A stretch of 17,557 nucleotides of DNA from UBA2287 sp964479665 (lineage in GTDB: Bacteria; Bacteroidota; Bacteroidia; Bacteroidales; Tenuifilaceae). Position numbers and translations under genes: made by a program. Below are positions 7,964 to 16,535 of this stretch, in pieces. Within the stretch, counting starts at the first letter, position 1, and the number at the start of each line of letters is the position of its first letter. Where the stretch lies: the NCBI GenBank assembly GCA_964479665.1, contig CAYZNN010000042.1, forward strand, positions 1-17,557, read 5' to 3'. The notes below the pieces were generated by a model that worked only from the letters and a program-made list of their open reading frames with translations, ran no database searches and was not told the origin of the DNA.

Positions 7964-9925
7964 ATGGTAAGGCTATCGGCAGTAATTATTACTTATAACG
8001 AGGAAAAGTATATTGAACAGTGTATCCGATCATTGCTCGATGTGGCTGATGAAATTGTGGTTGTCGATTCCTACTCGACCGATGGTACGCAAGAAATTTG
8101 CTTGCGTTACGGAGTCCGATTTATTCAACAATCTTTTTTAGGTTATAAGGAGCAAAAGAATTTTGCTCTTGCGCAGGTAGCTTATAATCATGTCCTTTCA
8201 CTCGATGCCGATGAAGCTCTTTCGATTGAATTGAAAGACGAAATACTCCGTGTGAAATCCGATTGGCAGTACGACGGGTATGTTATAAAACGGCTCAACA
8301 ACTACTGTGGCCGCTGGATGTATAACACTAGCCTATACCCTGAGCGTAAATTGAGACTTTTTGATAGGCGCAAAGCTAGTTGGGGGGGCATAAACCCTCA
8401 CGACCGCGTAGTATTGCAGCCCAACTCAAAAATTGGCAAGCTTAAGGGGAACTTGCTTCACTGGCTTTACGAAAGCTATGAGGAGCATCTGCAAAAAATC
8501 AATCATTTCAGCACTATTTCAGCAAACGACTATTTCAAACTGGGTATAAAGCCAAGCTATAGAAAACTTATTCTTCATCCTACATGGCGTTTTTTTCATT
8601 CCTATTTTATTAAAACGGGTTTTCTTGAGGGCTTCGATGGATTGGCAGTTAGCGTTCTATTATCGGTTCATTGCTTTTTGAAATACTATAAACTTCGAAG
8701 AATCTATCGAAAAGCAGCTAATATTGAAAAGGGTAAGCACCCCAACGTTTGCCAGTCGAAAAATATGGGGAGCAACAATGGTCATAAACCTATCGCCCTT
8801 GGGTTCGATGCCAAAAGGGCCTTTTCCAATTACAGCGGTTTGGGTAATTACAGCCGCAATCTTATTAATGCCCTTGCCAATCTATATCCCAAGAGCAGCT
8901 ACATTCTGTTTACACCAAAACTTCGAACTAAAATTTCACTAACCTCAACGGTGGATTTTCGTGTAGTTGGACCTTCCGGGTTTATTTTTAAATATTTCAG
9001 GTCGTTATGGCGTTCCAAGTACATGGTTAACGATATAGCTCGCGAAAAAGTTGAGGTGTATCATGGCTTGAGTCACGAGTTACCCTTTGGAATTGAAAAA
9101 ACTTCAGTTAAAACGGTTGTAACCGTACATGATCTTATTTTCGTTCGCTTCCCTCATTTCTTTAACCCTATCGATGCATACATTTACCGAAAGAAAATAG
9201 TTCATGCATGTCGCGTAGCGCATAAAATTGTGGCCATTAGCCATCAAACAAAAAACGATTTAGTCGATTTGCTGGGCATCGATTCTAGTAAAATTGAGGT
9301 GATACATCAAGGCTGTGGAGCGCAGTTTTGGAAAGAATACCCAATTTCATTTCACGAGGAAGTTAAACAAATACATGGGTTGCCCCCTCGTTACCTACTT
9401 TATGTTGGAACCATTGAGCAACGCAAAAACCTAATGGCCATAATAAAAGCAAAACACGAATTCAATATCGAGTTACCTTTACTTGTAGTTGGACGCAAAG
9501 CTGATTACTACCATAAAGTGGTAGAACCCTATTTACAGGCAAACAAAGTGAAAAATGTATTTTTTCTCGCGGGAGTAACAAACGAGCAGCTACCCATTGT
9601 ATACCAAAATGCCGAATGTTTCATATATCCATCCCTATTCGAGGGATTTGGAATTCCACTACTCGAGGCCCTGGTTTCGGGGGTTCCTGTTATAACCAGC
9701 ACTGGAGGTTGCTTCTCCGAAGCTGCTGGCCCCAATAGTTTATATATCGACCCTGAGAATCACGAGGAATTAGCTAAGGCCATCATTAAGTTGACCGGTA
9801 ATCCCGACTTGCGAAACAAAATGATAGCCTCAGGAAAAGAGTATGCTCAGCAGTTTAGCGACGAAATTATTGCCCAAAAGCATATGGAATTGTATCTCAA
9901 ACTCACTAAAGAACCAGCGAAATGA
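7964..9925 (+). CDS. Two-domain glycosyltransferase, GT2 (WaaE-like) fused to GT4
   Basis: One 653-residue reading frame carries two complete glycosyltransferase domains. Residues 1 to about 245 are a GT-A fold GT2 domain like the WaaE/KdtX lipopolysaccharide core enzymes: VIITYNEEKYIEQC near the start, VVVDSYSTDGT at 32-42 and DADE (metal/nucleotide site) at 81-84. A short polar linker (about 250-272) leads to a GT-B fold GT4 domain with GLGNYSRNL near its start, VHDLIF and the donor-site motif EGFGIPLLE, with Glu560 and Glu568 the EX7E pair. An internal Met268 (ATG at 8765) lies just where a stand-alone GT4 would begin, suggesting gene fusion. The frame is open throughout with coding sequence on both sides of the join. 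Its TGA overlaps the next gene's ATG by 4 bases, indicating translational coupling. A role in lipopolysaccharide core assembly is inferred; sugars are unknown. Confidence 0.9.
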   Translation: MVRLSAVIITYNEEKYIEQCIRSLLDVADEIVVVDSYSTDGTQEICLRYGVRFIQQSFLGYKEQKNFALAQVAYNHVLSLDADEALSIELKDEILRVKSDWQYDGYVIKRLNNYCGRWMYNTSLYPERKLRLFDRRKASWGGINPHDRVVLQPNSKIGKLKGNLLHWLYESYEEHLQKINHFSTISANDYFKLGIKPSYRKLILHPTWRFFHSYFIKTGFLEGFDGLAVSVLLSVHCFLKYYKLRRIYRKAANIEKGKHPNVCQSKNMGSNNGHKPIALGFDAKRAFSNYSGLGNYSRNLINALANLYPKSSYILFTPKLRTKISLTSTVDFRVVGPSGFIFKYFRSLWRSKYMVNDIAREKVEVYHGLSHELPFGIEKTSVKTVVTVHDLIFVRFPHFFNPIDAYIYRKKIVHACRVAHKIVAISHQTKNDLVDLLGIDSSKIEVIHQGCGAQFWKEYPISFHEEVKQIHGLPPRYLLYVGTIEQRKNLMAIIKAKHEFNIELPLLVVGRKADYYHKVVEPYLQANKVKNVFFLAGVTNEQLPIVYQNAECFIYPSLFEGFGIPLLEALVSGVPVITSTGGCFSEAAGPNSLYIDPENHEELAKAIIKLTGNPDLRNKMIASGKEYAQQFSDEIIAQKHMELYLKLTKEPAK

Positions 9926-10791
9926 GGGTTTGCGGGTTCACAATTGTTCGAAATGGCATAAAGTACGGTTACCCAGTTGTTGAGTCCATTAAATCGGTGC
10001 TTCCGCTTTGCGATCACTTTGTTGCAGCCGTTGGCGATTCCGAAGACGAAACATTGAGCCTTATTAAGTCAATCGATCCTCAAAAAATATCGGTATTCGA
10101 AACGGTTTGGGATCAGTCGCTCCGTCAGGGCGGCAGGGTTTTAGCCGTTGAAACCAACAAAGCCTTCGATGCCATTGGCCCCGAGTACGACTGGTGCTTT
10201 TACATACAGGCCGACGAGGTGATTCACGAAAACGATTACCCCGCCATTCTCAATGCAATGGCAGAGTGGAAAGGCAACCACGAAGTGGAAGGCCTTCTGT
10301 TTAAGTACTACCATTTCTGGGGAACCTACAACTACATTGGGGTTAATCGTCAGTGGTACCGCCACGAAATAAGAATTATCCGAAACGATAAGCGTATTCG
10401 TTCGTTCCGCGATGCGCAAGGATTTCGTAAGGACGATAAAAAGCTTAAAGTAAAACAAATCGACGCACATATTTACCACTACGGTTGGGTTAGGCCACCA
10501 GCAGTTATGCTCGAAAAAATTAGGGGATTCGCTTCACTTTATCTAAATGAGGAAGCACTTGAAAAGGAGATGGAGCGAATTGGTGACTTCTCATACAATG
10601 AGGTAGATGCAGTGAAACGTTTTTGGGGGTCGCACCCTATGTGCATGGATGCATTAATTGATGCAATTTCGTGGAATGTGACAATAGACGAAAAGAGGAT
10701 TAAAATGAAACTCAAAGATAGGGTTCTGTATGCTTTTGAGAGGGTTTTTGGTTACCGACTTTTTGAGTATAAAAACTATACTAGAATTTAG
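9922..10791 (+). CDS. GT2-like glycosyltransferase
   Basis: This 289-residue protein has GT-A features: an N-terminal CGFTIVRNG strand, AVGDSEDET near 36-44, and QADE at 96-99 in the place of the usual DxD metal-binding motif. Later come an aromatic stretch (YYHFWGTYNYIG) and a basic HEIRIIRN segment, both common in Bacteroidota members of this group. There is no signal peptide or membrane segment, so it is probably cytoplasmic or loosely bound to the inner membrane. The start ATG overlaps the upstream stop (ATGA), so the two genes are likely translationally coupled. It probably adds one sugar to a cell-surface glycan; donor and acceptor cannot be stated. The replacement of the first Asp by Gln in the DxD-like site is seen directly. 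Confidence 0.83.
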   Translation: MRVCGFTIVRNGIKYGYPVVESIKSVLPLCDHFVAAVGDSEDETLSLIKSIDPQKISVFETVWDQSLRQGGRVLAVETNKAFDAIGPEYDWCFYIQADEVIHENDYPAILNAMAEWKGNHEVEGLLFKYYHFWGTYNYIGVNRQWYRHEIRIIRNDKRIRSFRDAQGFRKDDKKLKVKQIDAHIYHYGWVRPPAVMLEKIRGFASLYLNEEALEKEMERIGDFSYNEVDAVKRFWGSHPMCMDALIDAISWNVTIDEKRIKMKLKDRVLYAFERVFGYRLFEYKNYTRI

Positions 10792-10810
10792 TACTTAACA
10801 TTTTCAGAAT

Positions 10811-11566
10811 ATGTTAAAAATAGGCGCAAGTAATTGTGGGGTATATGTGATTCATGCCCTTAAAAACTACGATCATCACGAAAAGCATATTCGAAATCTA
10901 TTTGCTAAGCACTCCTTAGAATTTGAGTTTGTTTCGGATGGAGACCCCAGTTGTTTTACTGACCAGCTTCTTCAAAAATATCTTTCGCCACATATGTTCA
11001 ATCAGCTTTCAAGAGGTGTTGTTTCATGTGCTTTAAATCATATTCTAACCTACGAGAAGGTAATTAAGAATGAAAATGACTACGCCATTATTTTCGAAGA
11101 TGATGTTTTTTTCTTAGGAGATTTCAAAGCCAATATTCATAAAATGTGGCCCGAAATAGTAGCCCTCCAAAAGGGTTTTATTATATCGCTAGAAAACACA
11201 CCACTCACTTCTCCTTCATTTTGGCAAGCAAAGCGTGATAAATACTTGTACAGGGCATCGCGTGGGAGAATGGCTGCCGCATATATTGTTGATTACAAGG
11301 CAGCAGAAATAATGCTTAATGATTTAAAAAATTTGAAATGCGACACAGCACTCGATTGGTGGCACAATATACTGGTTAATAAAGGCCTTATTAAAATGTA
11401 TTGGGCACAACCGCCATTAGTTGAGCAGGGCTCACATAATGGCTTACTGTATGGAACAATCTCAACCAAACCCAAATCGTTGAAAAGAAGAATCAAATGG
11501 ATTGCTCAGAAAATTTATAAATATTACATAATCAGATTGTTCAACGATAAGCGTATAATCGAATAG
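10811..11566 (+). CDS. GT25-family glycosyltransferase (LOS type)
   Basis: At 251 residues this matches glycosyltransferase family 25, whose bacterial members (Lex1/LpsA/LgtB type) add sugars to lipooligosaccharide. It begins with the family's VYVIHALKNYDHHEKHI, where basic and polar residues follow the first strand. It contains VSCALNHILTYEKVI (70-84), then AIIFEDDVFF with EDD at 96-98 as the metal/donor site, and a later ASRGRMAAAYIV segment equivalent to the family's conserved G-x-x-AY. The C-terminus is strongly basic (KPKSLKRRIKW), which may help it sit at the inner membrane. It starts 19 bases after the previous gene, in the same operon. This family membership is the best hint that the block builds LPS or LOS core. 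Confidence 0.88.
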   Translation: MLKIGASNCGVYVIHALKNYDHHEKHIRNLFAKHSLEFEFVSDGDPSCFTDQLLQKYLSPHMFNQLSRGVVSCALNHILTYEKVIKNENDYAIIFEDDVFFLGDFKANIHKMWPEIVALQKGFIISLENTPLTSPSFWQAKRDKYLYRASRGRMAAAYIVDYKAAEIMLNDLKNLKCDTALDWWHNILVNKGLIKMYWAQPPLVEQGSHNGLLYGTISTKPKSLKRRIKWIAQKIYKYYIIRLFNDKRIIE

Positions 11567-11588
11567 ATTTGCATTAACCATTTTACAT

Positions 11589-12515
11589 ATGACTATGATT
11601 AGTTGGTACCCTTCAAGCGTCAGAAATAATAGTAAATTTTCGATTATTATTCCTACATGGAACAATCTCGAAATGCTTAAGTTATGCATTGATAGTATTA
11701 ATAAAAACTCGCATTTCGAACATCAAATAATTATTCATGTAAATGAAGGCGCTGATGGCACCCTCGAATGGGTAAAGAACAGCAAGATCGACCATACCCA
11801 TAGCTTGGTTAATGTTGGTGTTTGTTGGGCGGTTAATGCCTGCCGATCTCTTGTAAAAACCGAGTACATTGTATACCTAAACGACGATATGTATTTGCTA
11901 CCCAATTGGGACCTTGAACTATGGAAGGAGATTGAGGCCATTGGACATAAATACTTTTTTCTGTCGTCAACCACCATTGAACCACGCAAGTCGCCACACC
12001 CAGGTATTCTGGCCCCATTCGATTACGGTACTTCACCCGAAAACTTTCGCGAAAGCGATTTATTAAAAGAATTCGCAAGCATTAACGGAAACGACTGGAG
12101 CGGAGCAACTTGGCCGCCTAACATTGTTCACCGTGATATTTGGGATTTGATAGGTGGATATAGCATAGAATACTTCCCTGGTCTCTATTCCGACCCCGAT
12201 TTCTCCATGAAACTATTCGAAGCAGGTGTGAGATTTTTTAAGGGTGTCGATAAGAGTAGAGTATATCATTTTGGGTCTAAGTCAACCAAACGGATTAAAA
12301 TGAACAACGGCAGCAAGCAGTTTTTAAATAAATGGGGAATTACTTCTGCGTCTTTTTCAAAGTACTACTTAAAAAGAGGGCAGGCTTATCAGGGTGAAAT
12401 TAATGTAGATTACTCGAGTCCAGGGCTTAAAAAGGCAGTATCAAAAAGTATTCTTAAACGTATTTGGTGGTCGCTTGGTGGAAATGGGCGCACATTAGGG
12501 CCAAATTCAAAATAA
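11589..12515 (+). CDS. GT2-family glycosyltransferase
   Basis: This 308-residue GT-A fold enzyme has SIIIPTWNNLEMLKLCIDSI at about 18-37, the N-terminal nucleotide-binding strand of GT2. NVGVCWAVNA follows at 75-84, and YLNDDMYLLPNWD contains the DxD-like NDD at 98-100. Further on, SGATWPPNIVHRDIWDLIGG and SDPDFSMKLFEAGVRF match the acceptor-side motifs of bacterial rhamnosyl/galactosyl-type GT2 proteins. No membrane helix is seen. Two start codons are possible (11589 and 11595); the first is used here and the choice changes two residues. The gene sits 22 bases after the GT25 gene. The transferred sugar is not readable from sequence. Confidence 0.88.
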   Translation: MTMISWYPSSVRNNSKFSIIIPTWNNLEMLKLCIDSINKNSHFEHQIIIHVNEGADGTLEWVKNSKIDHTHSLVNVGVCWAVNACRSLVKTEYIVYLNDDMYLLPNWDLELWKEIEAIGHKYFFLSSTTIEPRKSPHPGILAPFDYGTSPENFRESDLLKEFASINGNDWSGATWPPNIVHRDIWDLIGGYSIEYFPGLYSDPDFSMKLFEAGVRFFKGVDKSRVYHFGSKSTKRIKMNNGSKQFLNKWGITSASFSKYYLKRGQAYQGEINVDYSSPGLKKAVSKSILKRIWWSLGGNGRTLGPNSK

Positions 12516-12522
12516 AATAAAA

Positions 12523-13527
12523 ATGGACGAGTTTAAAAAATTAAGAATAGGGGCCCTGTTACCACATGTTAAGCTGTATGGAGGAATTAAAAGGTTCTTC
12601 GAACTGGGCAATCAGTTTGTCGACTTAGGTCATGATTTTACGGCATTTACAGCAGAGGGCGAAAGACCAGCTTGGTTCAACTTTAAGGGCGAATTTAAAC
12701 CAACTTCGGAACTAAATTCCTTGCAACTCGATGCGGTTTTCTTTACCGAACTTTCGCTGCTCGACGAGATTGTAAAGTCGAATGCTAAACGCAAAATTTA
12801 CTACATAGTTAATCCATCGGTTAACCTAAATAAGATAAAAAAGTATAAGGAAATTGAGTTTTTTGCCAACTCATCAAACCTTCTACAAAGAGCTAAAAAG
12901 AAATTTGGAATCGATGCATTTCCTGCTCTCGGGGGGATAAATCTTATAAACTTTTCGGTTAAGCCAATTAGGCCAATTGCCCCCGGCGAACCATTCACAG
13001 TAATGGCATATGGCCGTATTGCCGAGGGACGTAAAGGTACAATGTATGCTGTTCGAGCATGCGAAAGGCTACAAAAAAAAGGGTATAAAGTTAAGTTGCT
13101 TCTATTCGATACACCTGTAACCGAGAAAATTCAAAAGGCTATCGATGAGTTTAAAACTACGGTTCCCTATGAATTTGTCCTAAACCACCCAGTGGAGCAG
13201 AACGTTCAAATGTACCACCGGGCCGATTTTTTTGTTGCTCCTGAAAAGAAAACGGGATACGCAAACACTGTTGTTGAGGCTATGGCTAGTGGCATTCCGG
13301 TTATTGCAACCTCGTCGGGCACAAAAGACTTACTTTTTCATAACCAAACAGGTTTGCTTGTTACCCGCAACTCGTATCGGATTCGCGATGCAATAATAGA
13401 ATTAATAGCCAATCCCAATTTTTGCCTCGAACTTACGCAAAATGCCCGTGAAAATGTTGAAAAACTCGACTGGTCGCTACTTGCAGTACGAATTATTGAA
13501 AACCTTCAGAATTCAGGAAAATTGTAA
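12523..13527 (+). CDS. GT4-family glycosyltransferase with altered EX7E motif
   Basis: A 334-residue GT-B fold protein. The N-terminal half opens with IGALLPHVKLYGGIKRFFELG, whose glycine-rich loop is typical of GT4. The C-terminal half has VMAYGRIAEGRKG (160-172), containing the Arg/Lys pair that binds the donor phosphates, and TGYANTVVEAMASGIPVIA. In the EX7E motif the second Glu is present (Glu252) but the first is Thr244. The rest of the motif is well kept, so the protein is probably active or only recently altered; some GT4 groups tolerate this change. It begins 7 bases after the previous gene and ends 9 bases before the next, so it is firmly within the operon. Confidence 0.85.
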   Translation: MDEFKKLRIGALLPHVKLYGGIKRFFELGNQFVDLGHDFTAFTAEGERPAWFNFKGEFKPTSELNSLQLDAVFFTELSLLDEIVKSNAKRKIYYIVNPSVNLNKIKKYKEIEFFANSSNLLQRAKKKFGIDAFPALGGINLINFSVKPIRPIAPGEPFTVMAYGRIAEGRKGTMYAVRACERLQKKGYKVKLLLFDTPVTEKIQKAIDEFKTTVPYEFVLNHPVEQNVQMYHRADFFVAPEKKTGYANTVVEAMASGIPVIATSSGTKDLLFHNQTGLLVTRNSYRIRDAIIELIANPNFCLELTQNARENVEKLDWSLLAVRIIENLQNSGKL

Positions 13528-13536
13528 CTAGTTCAT

Positions 13537-14505
13537 ATGGAAACGAATAGCAGCGGAAAGCATTCAAAATTTAAACTTGGCCTTTTTGTTACTTCATTAA
13601 ATAAAGATTATAACAATACTGCTGCTTCGTACTGGATTCGGATACTCCAAATGATTGAGTACTATCGGCAGCAAGGGGTTGAAGTACATCTTAATAGCTA
13701 CTTTAAACGCTACGATGCCGCCATTGTTTTTCGAAAATCGAAGCCAAAGTACTACCGCATAATTCGATACCTTAAGTTTTGGAGTAAAAGTGTTTACTTC
13801 GACACATGTATTAACATTTTCAGCACTCACGAGGAAATTAGCGACAAACGACTAAAGTATGCCCATAAAATTGCAAAAGCTACAAATGGGCTAATTTGCG
13901 CATCGCATCGCATTGCGGAGCATGCAAAGCCATACGCTAATAGCGTTTACGTAATGGAAGACCCAATTAATCTGAAACATTTTTCTGATCTAAAGGTTGG
14001 AGTAAATTTCGATAATCCAGTATACGGCTGGTCGGGCGTTGGGGCAAAGTCGGTTTTTCTTAACAAGTATGCCAACGACATTTCGGGGCGAATAATCGTA
14101 ATTTCCGAACCCCAGATTGAAAAGGTACCCCTTAACTTTAGGTTCGAATACGTGCGCTGGAACTACCATTCATTTCCCAGCGAATTGCTCAGGTGCGATA
14201 TTGCCCTTCTTCCTCGCGACTATAACGACCCCTATAACGACAGCCACAGTAGCTTTAAGGCGCTGGTGTTTGCTGCACTTGGTATACCTATAATTGCCAG
14301 CAAAGTTCCTTCGTATGTTGAGTTGTCAAAATTTTACGATGGTATTGTGTTCCTTGAGGATTTTAACAACAGCATTCAAAACTGTATTGCCGAATTAAAA
14401 ACAAGGAATATCGACCCAACGCGTGTTCGCAATCATTACAGTTGCGAAAATCAGGCCGAAGGATTGGTTGGCTATTTAAAGGCTCAACTGCAAGTTTCCG
14501 CTTAG
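13537..14505 (+). CDS. GT4/GT1-like glycosyltransferase, degenerate donor motif
   Basis: This 322-residue protein looks like a divergent GT-B glycosyltransferase. An early segment (LNKDYNNTAASYWIRILQM) and the central THEEISDKRL / GLICASHRIAEHA segments resemble the linker between the two Rossmann domains. The C-terminal SFKALVFAALGIPIIAS aligns with the GT4 motif region, but both Glu positions of EX7E are replaced (about Ser and Val). ALLPRDYNDPYND before it fits the pattern of PF13524-type glycosyltransferases, which have a relaxed motif. It follows the GT4 gene by 9 bases. It could be a catalytic member of a relaxed subfamily or a non-catalytic partner of a neighbouring transferase. Confidence 0.72.
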   Translation: METNSSGKHSKFKLGLFVTSLNKDYNNTAASYWIRILQMIEYYRQQGVEVHLNSYFKRYDAAIVFRKSKPKYYRIIRYLKFWSKSVYFDTCINIFSTHEEISDKRLKYAHKIAKATNGLICASHRIAEHAKPYANSVYVMEDPINLKHFSDLKVGVNFDNPVYGWSGVGAKSVFLNKYANDISGRIIVISEPQIEKVPLNFRFEYVRWNYHSFPSELLRCDIALLPRDYNDPYNDSHSSFKALVFAALGIPIIASKVPSYVELSKFYDGIVFLEDFNNSIQNCIAELKTRNIDPTRVRNHYSCENQAEGLVGYLKAQLQVSA

Positions 14506-14522
14506 TATTTTTGCTAATTTTG
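14506..14522 (+). promoter_or_regulatory. Two tandem -7-like boxes before mpl
   Basis: TATTTTTG (14506-14513) and TAATTTTG (14515-14522) both match TAnnTTTG, spaced 9 bases apart and lying 20-36 bases before the mpl ATG. A clear -33 box is not seen. They suggest that mpl may have its own promoter in addition to read-through from the glycosyltransferase genes. Confidence 0.38.
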
Positions 14523-14541
14523 CCATAAGTAAATTCGAATT

Positions 14542-15906
14542 ATGCGCATTCACTTTATAGCCATTGGTGGCAGTGCTATGCACAACTTGGCAATAGCCCT
14601 TAAGTTAAAGGGTTACGAAATATCGGGCTCCGACGATGAAATTTACGAACCATCGTTGAGTCGCCTTCGAAATCACGGCATATTGCCCAAAACCATTGGC
14701 TGGCAACCCGAGTTAATAACAAGCAACCTGGATGCGGTTGTTTTAGGCATGCATGCCCGTGCCGACAACCCTGAGTTGGCAAAAGCCAAGGAGCTGGGGC
14801 TAAAAATGTACTCGTACCCCGAGTACCTATACGAGCAAACCAAAAACAAAACAAGGGTGGTTATCGGTGGAAGCCACGGCAAGACCACTATAACTTCCAT
14901 GGTAATGCATGTTTTACAATTTACTGGCATCGACTTCGACTATATGGTTGGTGCCCAACTCGAAGGGTTCGAAAACATGGTTTCGCTTTCCGAGAAGGCC
15001 AAAATTGCCGTATTCGAGGGCGATGAGTACCTCACATCCCCCATCGACTTGCGCCCCAAGTTTCACCTTTACAAACCCCACATTGCACTACTGTCGGGCA
15101 TTGCATGGGATCATATAAATGCATTCCCTACATACGATGTTTACCGAAAGCAATTCGAAATTTATATCAACAGCATTGAACCTAATGGCTCGTTGGTATT
15201 CTGCGAGGCCGACAATGAAGCGAGAAATGTATCGAGAACTGCTCGCCCCGATGTTATCCGAATACCTTACTCAGCCCACCCGCATAAACAGATTGGTGAG
15301 GGTTACTCCCTTCTATATTACAACACCGAAGTGCCCATTAAGGTAATTGGCAACCATAATATGCAGAACATTGCAGGCGCAAAAGGGGTTTGCAATCAAC
15401 TTGGAGTGTCCGACAGCCAATTTTACCAAGCCATTGCCTCTTTTGCAGGTGCAGCAAAGCGGCTACAGGTGCTTGCTCAAAACGATAGAACTCGAGTATT
15501 TCTCGATTTTGCCCACTCCCCATCCAAGGTAAAGGCAAGCGTGGCGGCAGTAAAGCAAGCCTTTCCCAATCGCAAGTTAATTGCCTGCCTCGAACTGCAT
15601 ACCTTTAGCAGTTTGAATAAAGATTTCCTGTCGCATTATAACGGGGCAATGCTAGGTGCCGATGTACCCATTGTTTTTTTCGACCCCCATACTTTATTGC
15701 ATAAAAAGTTACCGAACCTTAGCACCCAATTTGTTACCGAGGCATTTGGTACTCCAGCACCAAAAGTATTTAATCTCTCCACCGAAATACTGAAGTATTT
15801 AAAGTCTCAAAAATGGGAAAACTGCAATTTACTGCTTATGACTTCAGGTAATTTTTCGGGAGTTAACATGAACACGCTAGCAAACCAAATTGTTAATGGT
15901 CATTAA
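14542..15906 (+). CDS. mpl: UDP-MurNAc:L-Ala-gamma-D-Glu-meso-DAP ligase (Mpl)
   Basis: Mpl is a cytoplasmic Mur-ligase-family enzyme that joins recycled murein tripeptide directly to UDP-MurNAc using ATP. The 454 residues are close to the usual Mpl length. The N-terminal domain opens with IHFIAIGGSAMHNLA, where the 'SAM' replaces the 'GMSG' type sequence of MurC, a feature of Mpl. The ATP loop is GGSHGKTTITSM (109-120). The central domain has FEGDEYLTSPIDLRPKF and GIAWDHINAFPTYD, and the C-terminal domain begins near GNHNMQNIAGAKGV and includes FLDFAHSPSKVKASV. MurC is less likely because of these Mpl-specific segments. It starts 36 bases after the last glycosyltransferase and ends the envelope run begun by dapD. 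Confidence 0.93.
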   Translation: MRIHFIAIGGSAMHNLAIALKLKGYEISGSDDEIYEPSLSRLRNHGILPKTIGWQPELITSNLDAVVLGMHARADNPELAKAKELGLKMYSYPEYLYEQTKNKTRVVIGGSHGKTTITSMVMHVLQFTGIDFDYMVGAQLEGFENMVSLSEKAKIAVFEGDEYLTSPIDLRPKFHLYKPHIALLSGIAWDHINAFPTYDVYRKQFEIYINSIEPNGSLVFCEADNEARNVSRTARPDVIRIPYSAHPHKQIGEGYSLLYYNTEVPIKVIGNHNMQNIAGAKGVCNQLGVSDSQFYQAIASFAGAAKRLQVLAQNDRTRVFLDFAHSPSKVKASVAAVKQAFPNRKLIACLELHTFSSLNKDFLSHYNGAMLGADVPIVFFDPHTLLHKKLPNLSTQFVTEAFGTPAPKVFNLSTEILKYLKSQKWENCNLLLMTSGNFSGVNMNTLANQIVNGH

Positions 15907-15916
15907 ATCGTAACAC

Positions 15917-16516
15917 ATGGAAATTATTAGCCAAAGGTTATTGCTTAAACCTTTAAACAAAGAGGAGCTTGAATTGTATATTGGCTCAAGGGAAGGGTTC
16001 GAGAGAGAAAAGAACCTAAAAGTGTCTGGAGTTATTCTCAATGAAGACTGCTGCGAGGAACTTCGTGAAATTATATCGTCTAACCCAAACGTTTGGGCCA
16101 AATCTGATGATTTTCTTTTGTATACCCTTTGGCTGCTTATCAATCGGGAGTCGAAATCAATTATTGGTCAGTTTTGGTTCAATGGTAAACCAAATACAAA
16201 TGGAGAAGTCGAAATGTTTTTTTCTATTGAAAAAGCCTATCGGAAACAAGGGTATTCCACCGAATCGGTTTCCAAACTTATTGAATGGGCAAAAGAGCAT
16301 AAACCCTTTCGGGTTCTATCGGTGGAGGTTTCCGATCACAATAAAGCAGCCTTGGCTTCGTTAGGTAGGCTTGGGTTTAAAAAGATTGATAATGAATCGG
16401 AAACCCCCATGATGATTGATGAATTGGATTCTAAAGGTGAACCGCCATCCTTTTCGAAGTACTATTGCGTTGTGTACAACCAAGCAACAGAAAATGTAAG
16501 CGATTTTGAAGTGTAA
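15917..16516 (+). CDS. GNAT-family N-acetyltransferase
   Basis: This 199-residue protein fits the RimJ/RimL-like branch of the GNAT superfamily, which moves an acetyl group from acetyl-CoA to an amine. It opens with ISQRLLLKPLNKEELELY, the usual first strand and helix. Strand beta4 and the acetyl-CoA pyrophosphate loop are GEVEMFFSIEKAYRKQGYST, with RKQGYS at 109-114 matching the Q/RxxGxG/A motif. NKAALASLGRLGFKK (142-156) is the classic motif B end. A roughly 20-residue acidic insertion (about 30-60) and a tail past the fold make it a little longer than the minimum. The substrate (protein, antibiotic or small molecule) is unknown. It starts 10 bases after mpl. Confidence 0.85.
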   Translation: MEIISQRLLLKPLNKEELELYIGSREGFEREKNLKVSGVILNEDCCEELREIISSNPNVWAKSDDFLLYTLWLLINRESKSIIGQFWFNGKPNTNGEVEMFFSIEKAYRKQGYSTESVSKLIEWAKEHKPFRVLSVEVSDHNKAALASLGRLGFKKIDNESETPMMIDELDSKGEPPSFSKYYCVVYNQATENVSDFEV

Positions 16517-16535
16517 TAATTTAAAAAAAACAGTA

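Noticed and set aside
8700..8770. Fused glycosyltransferase as a sequencing artefact
   Set aside because: The frame runs open through a plausible linker with coding-type sequence on both sides and no homopolymer at the join that would explain a missed stop.
16506..16535. Earlier start for the barrel-like protein
   Set aside because: It overlaps the GNAT gene and would put a polar segment before a clear signal peptide; 16536 is the better start.
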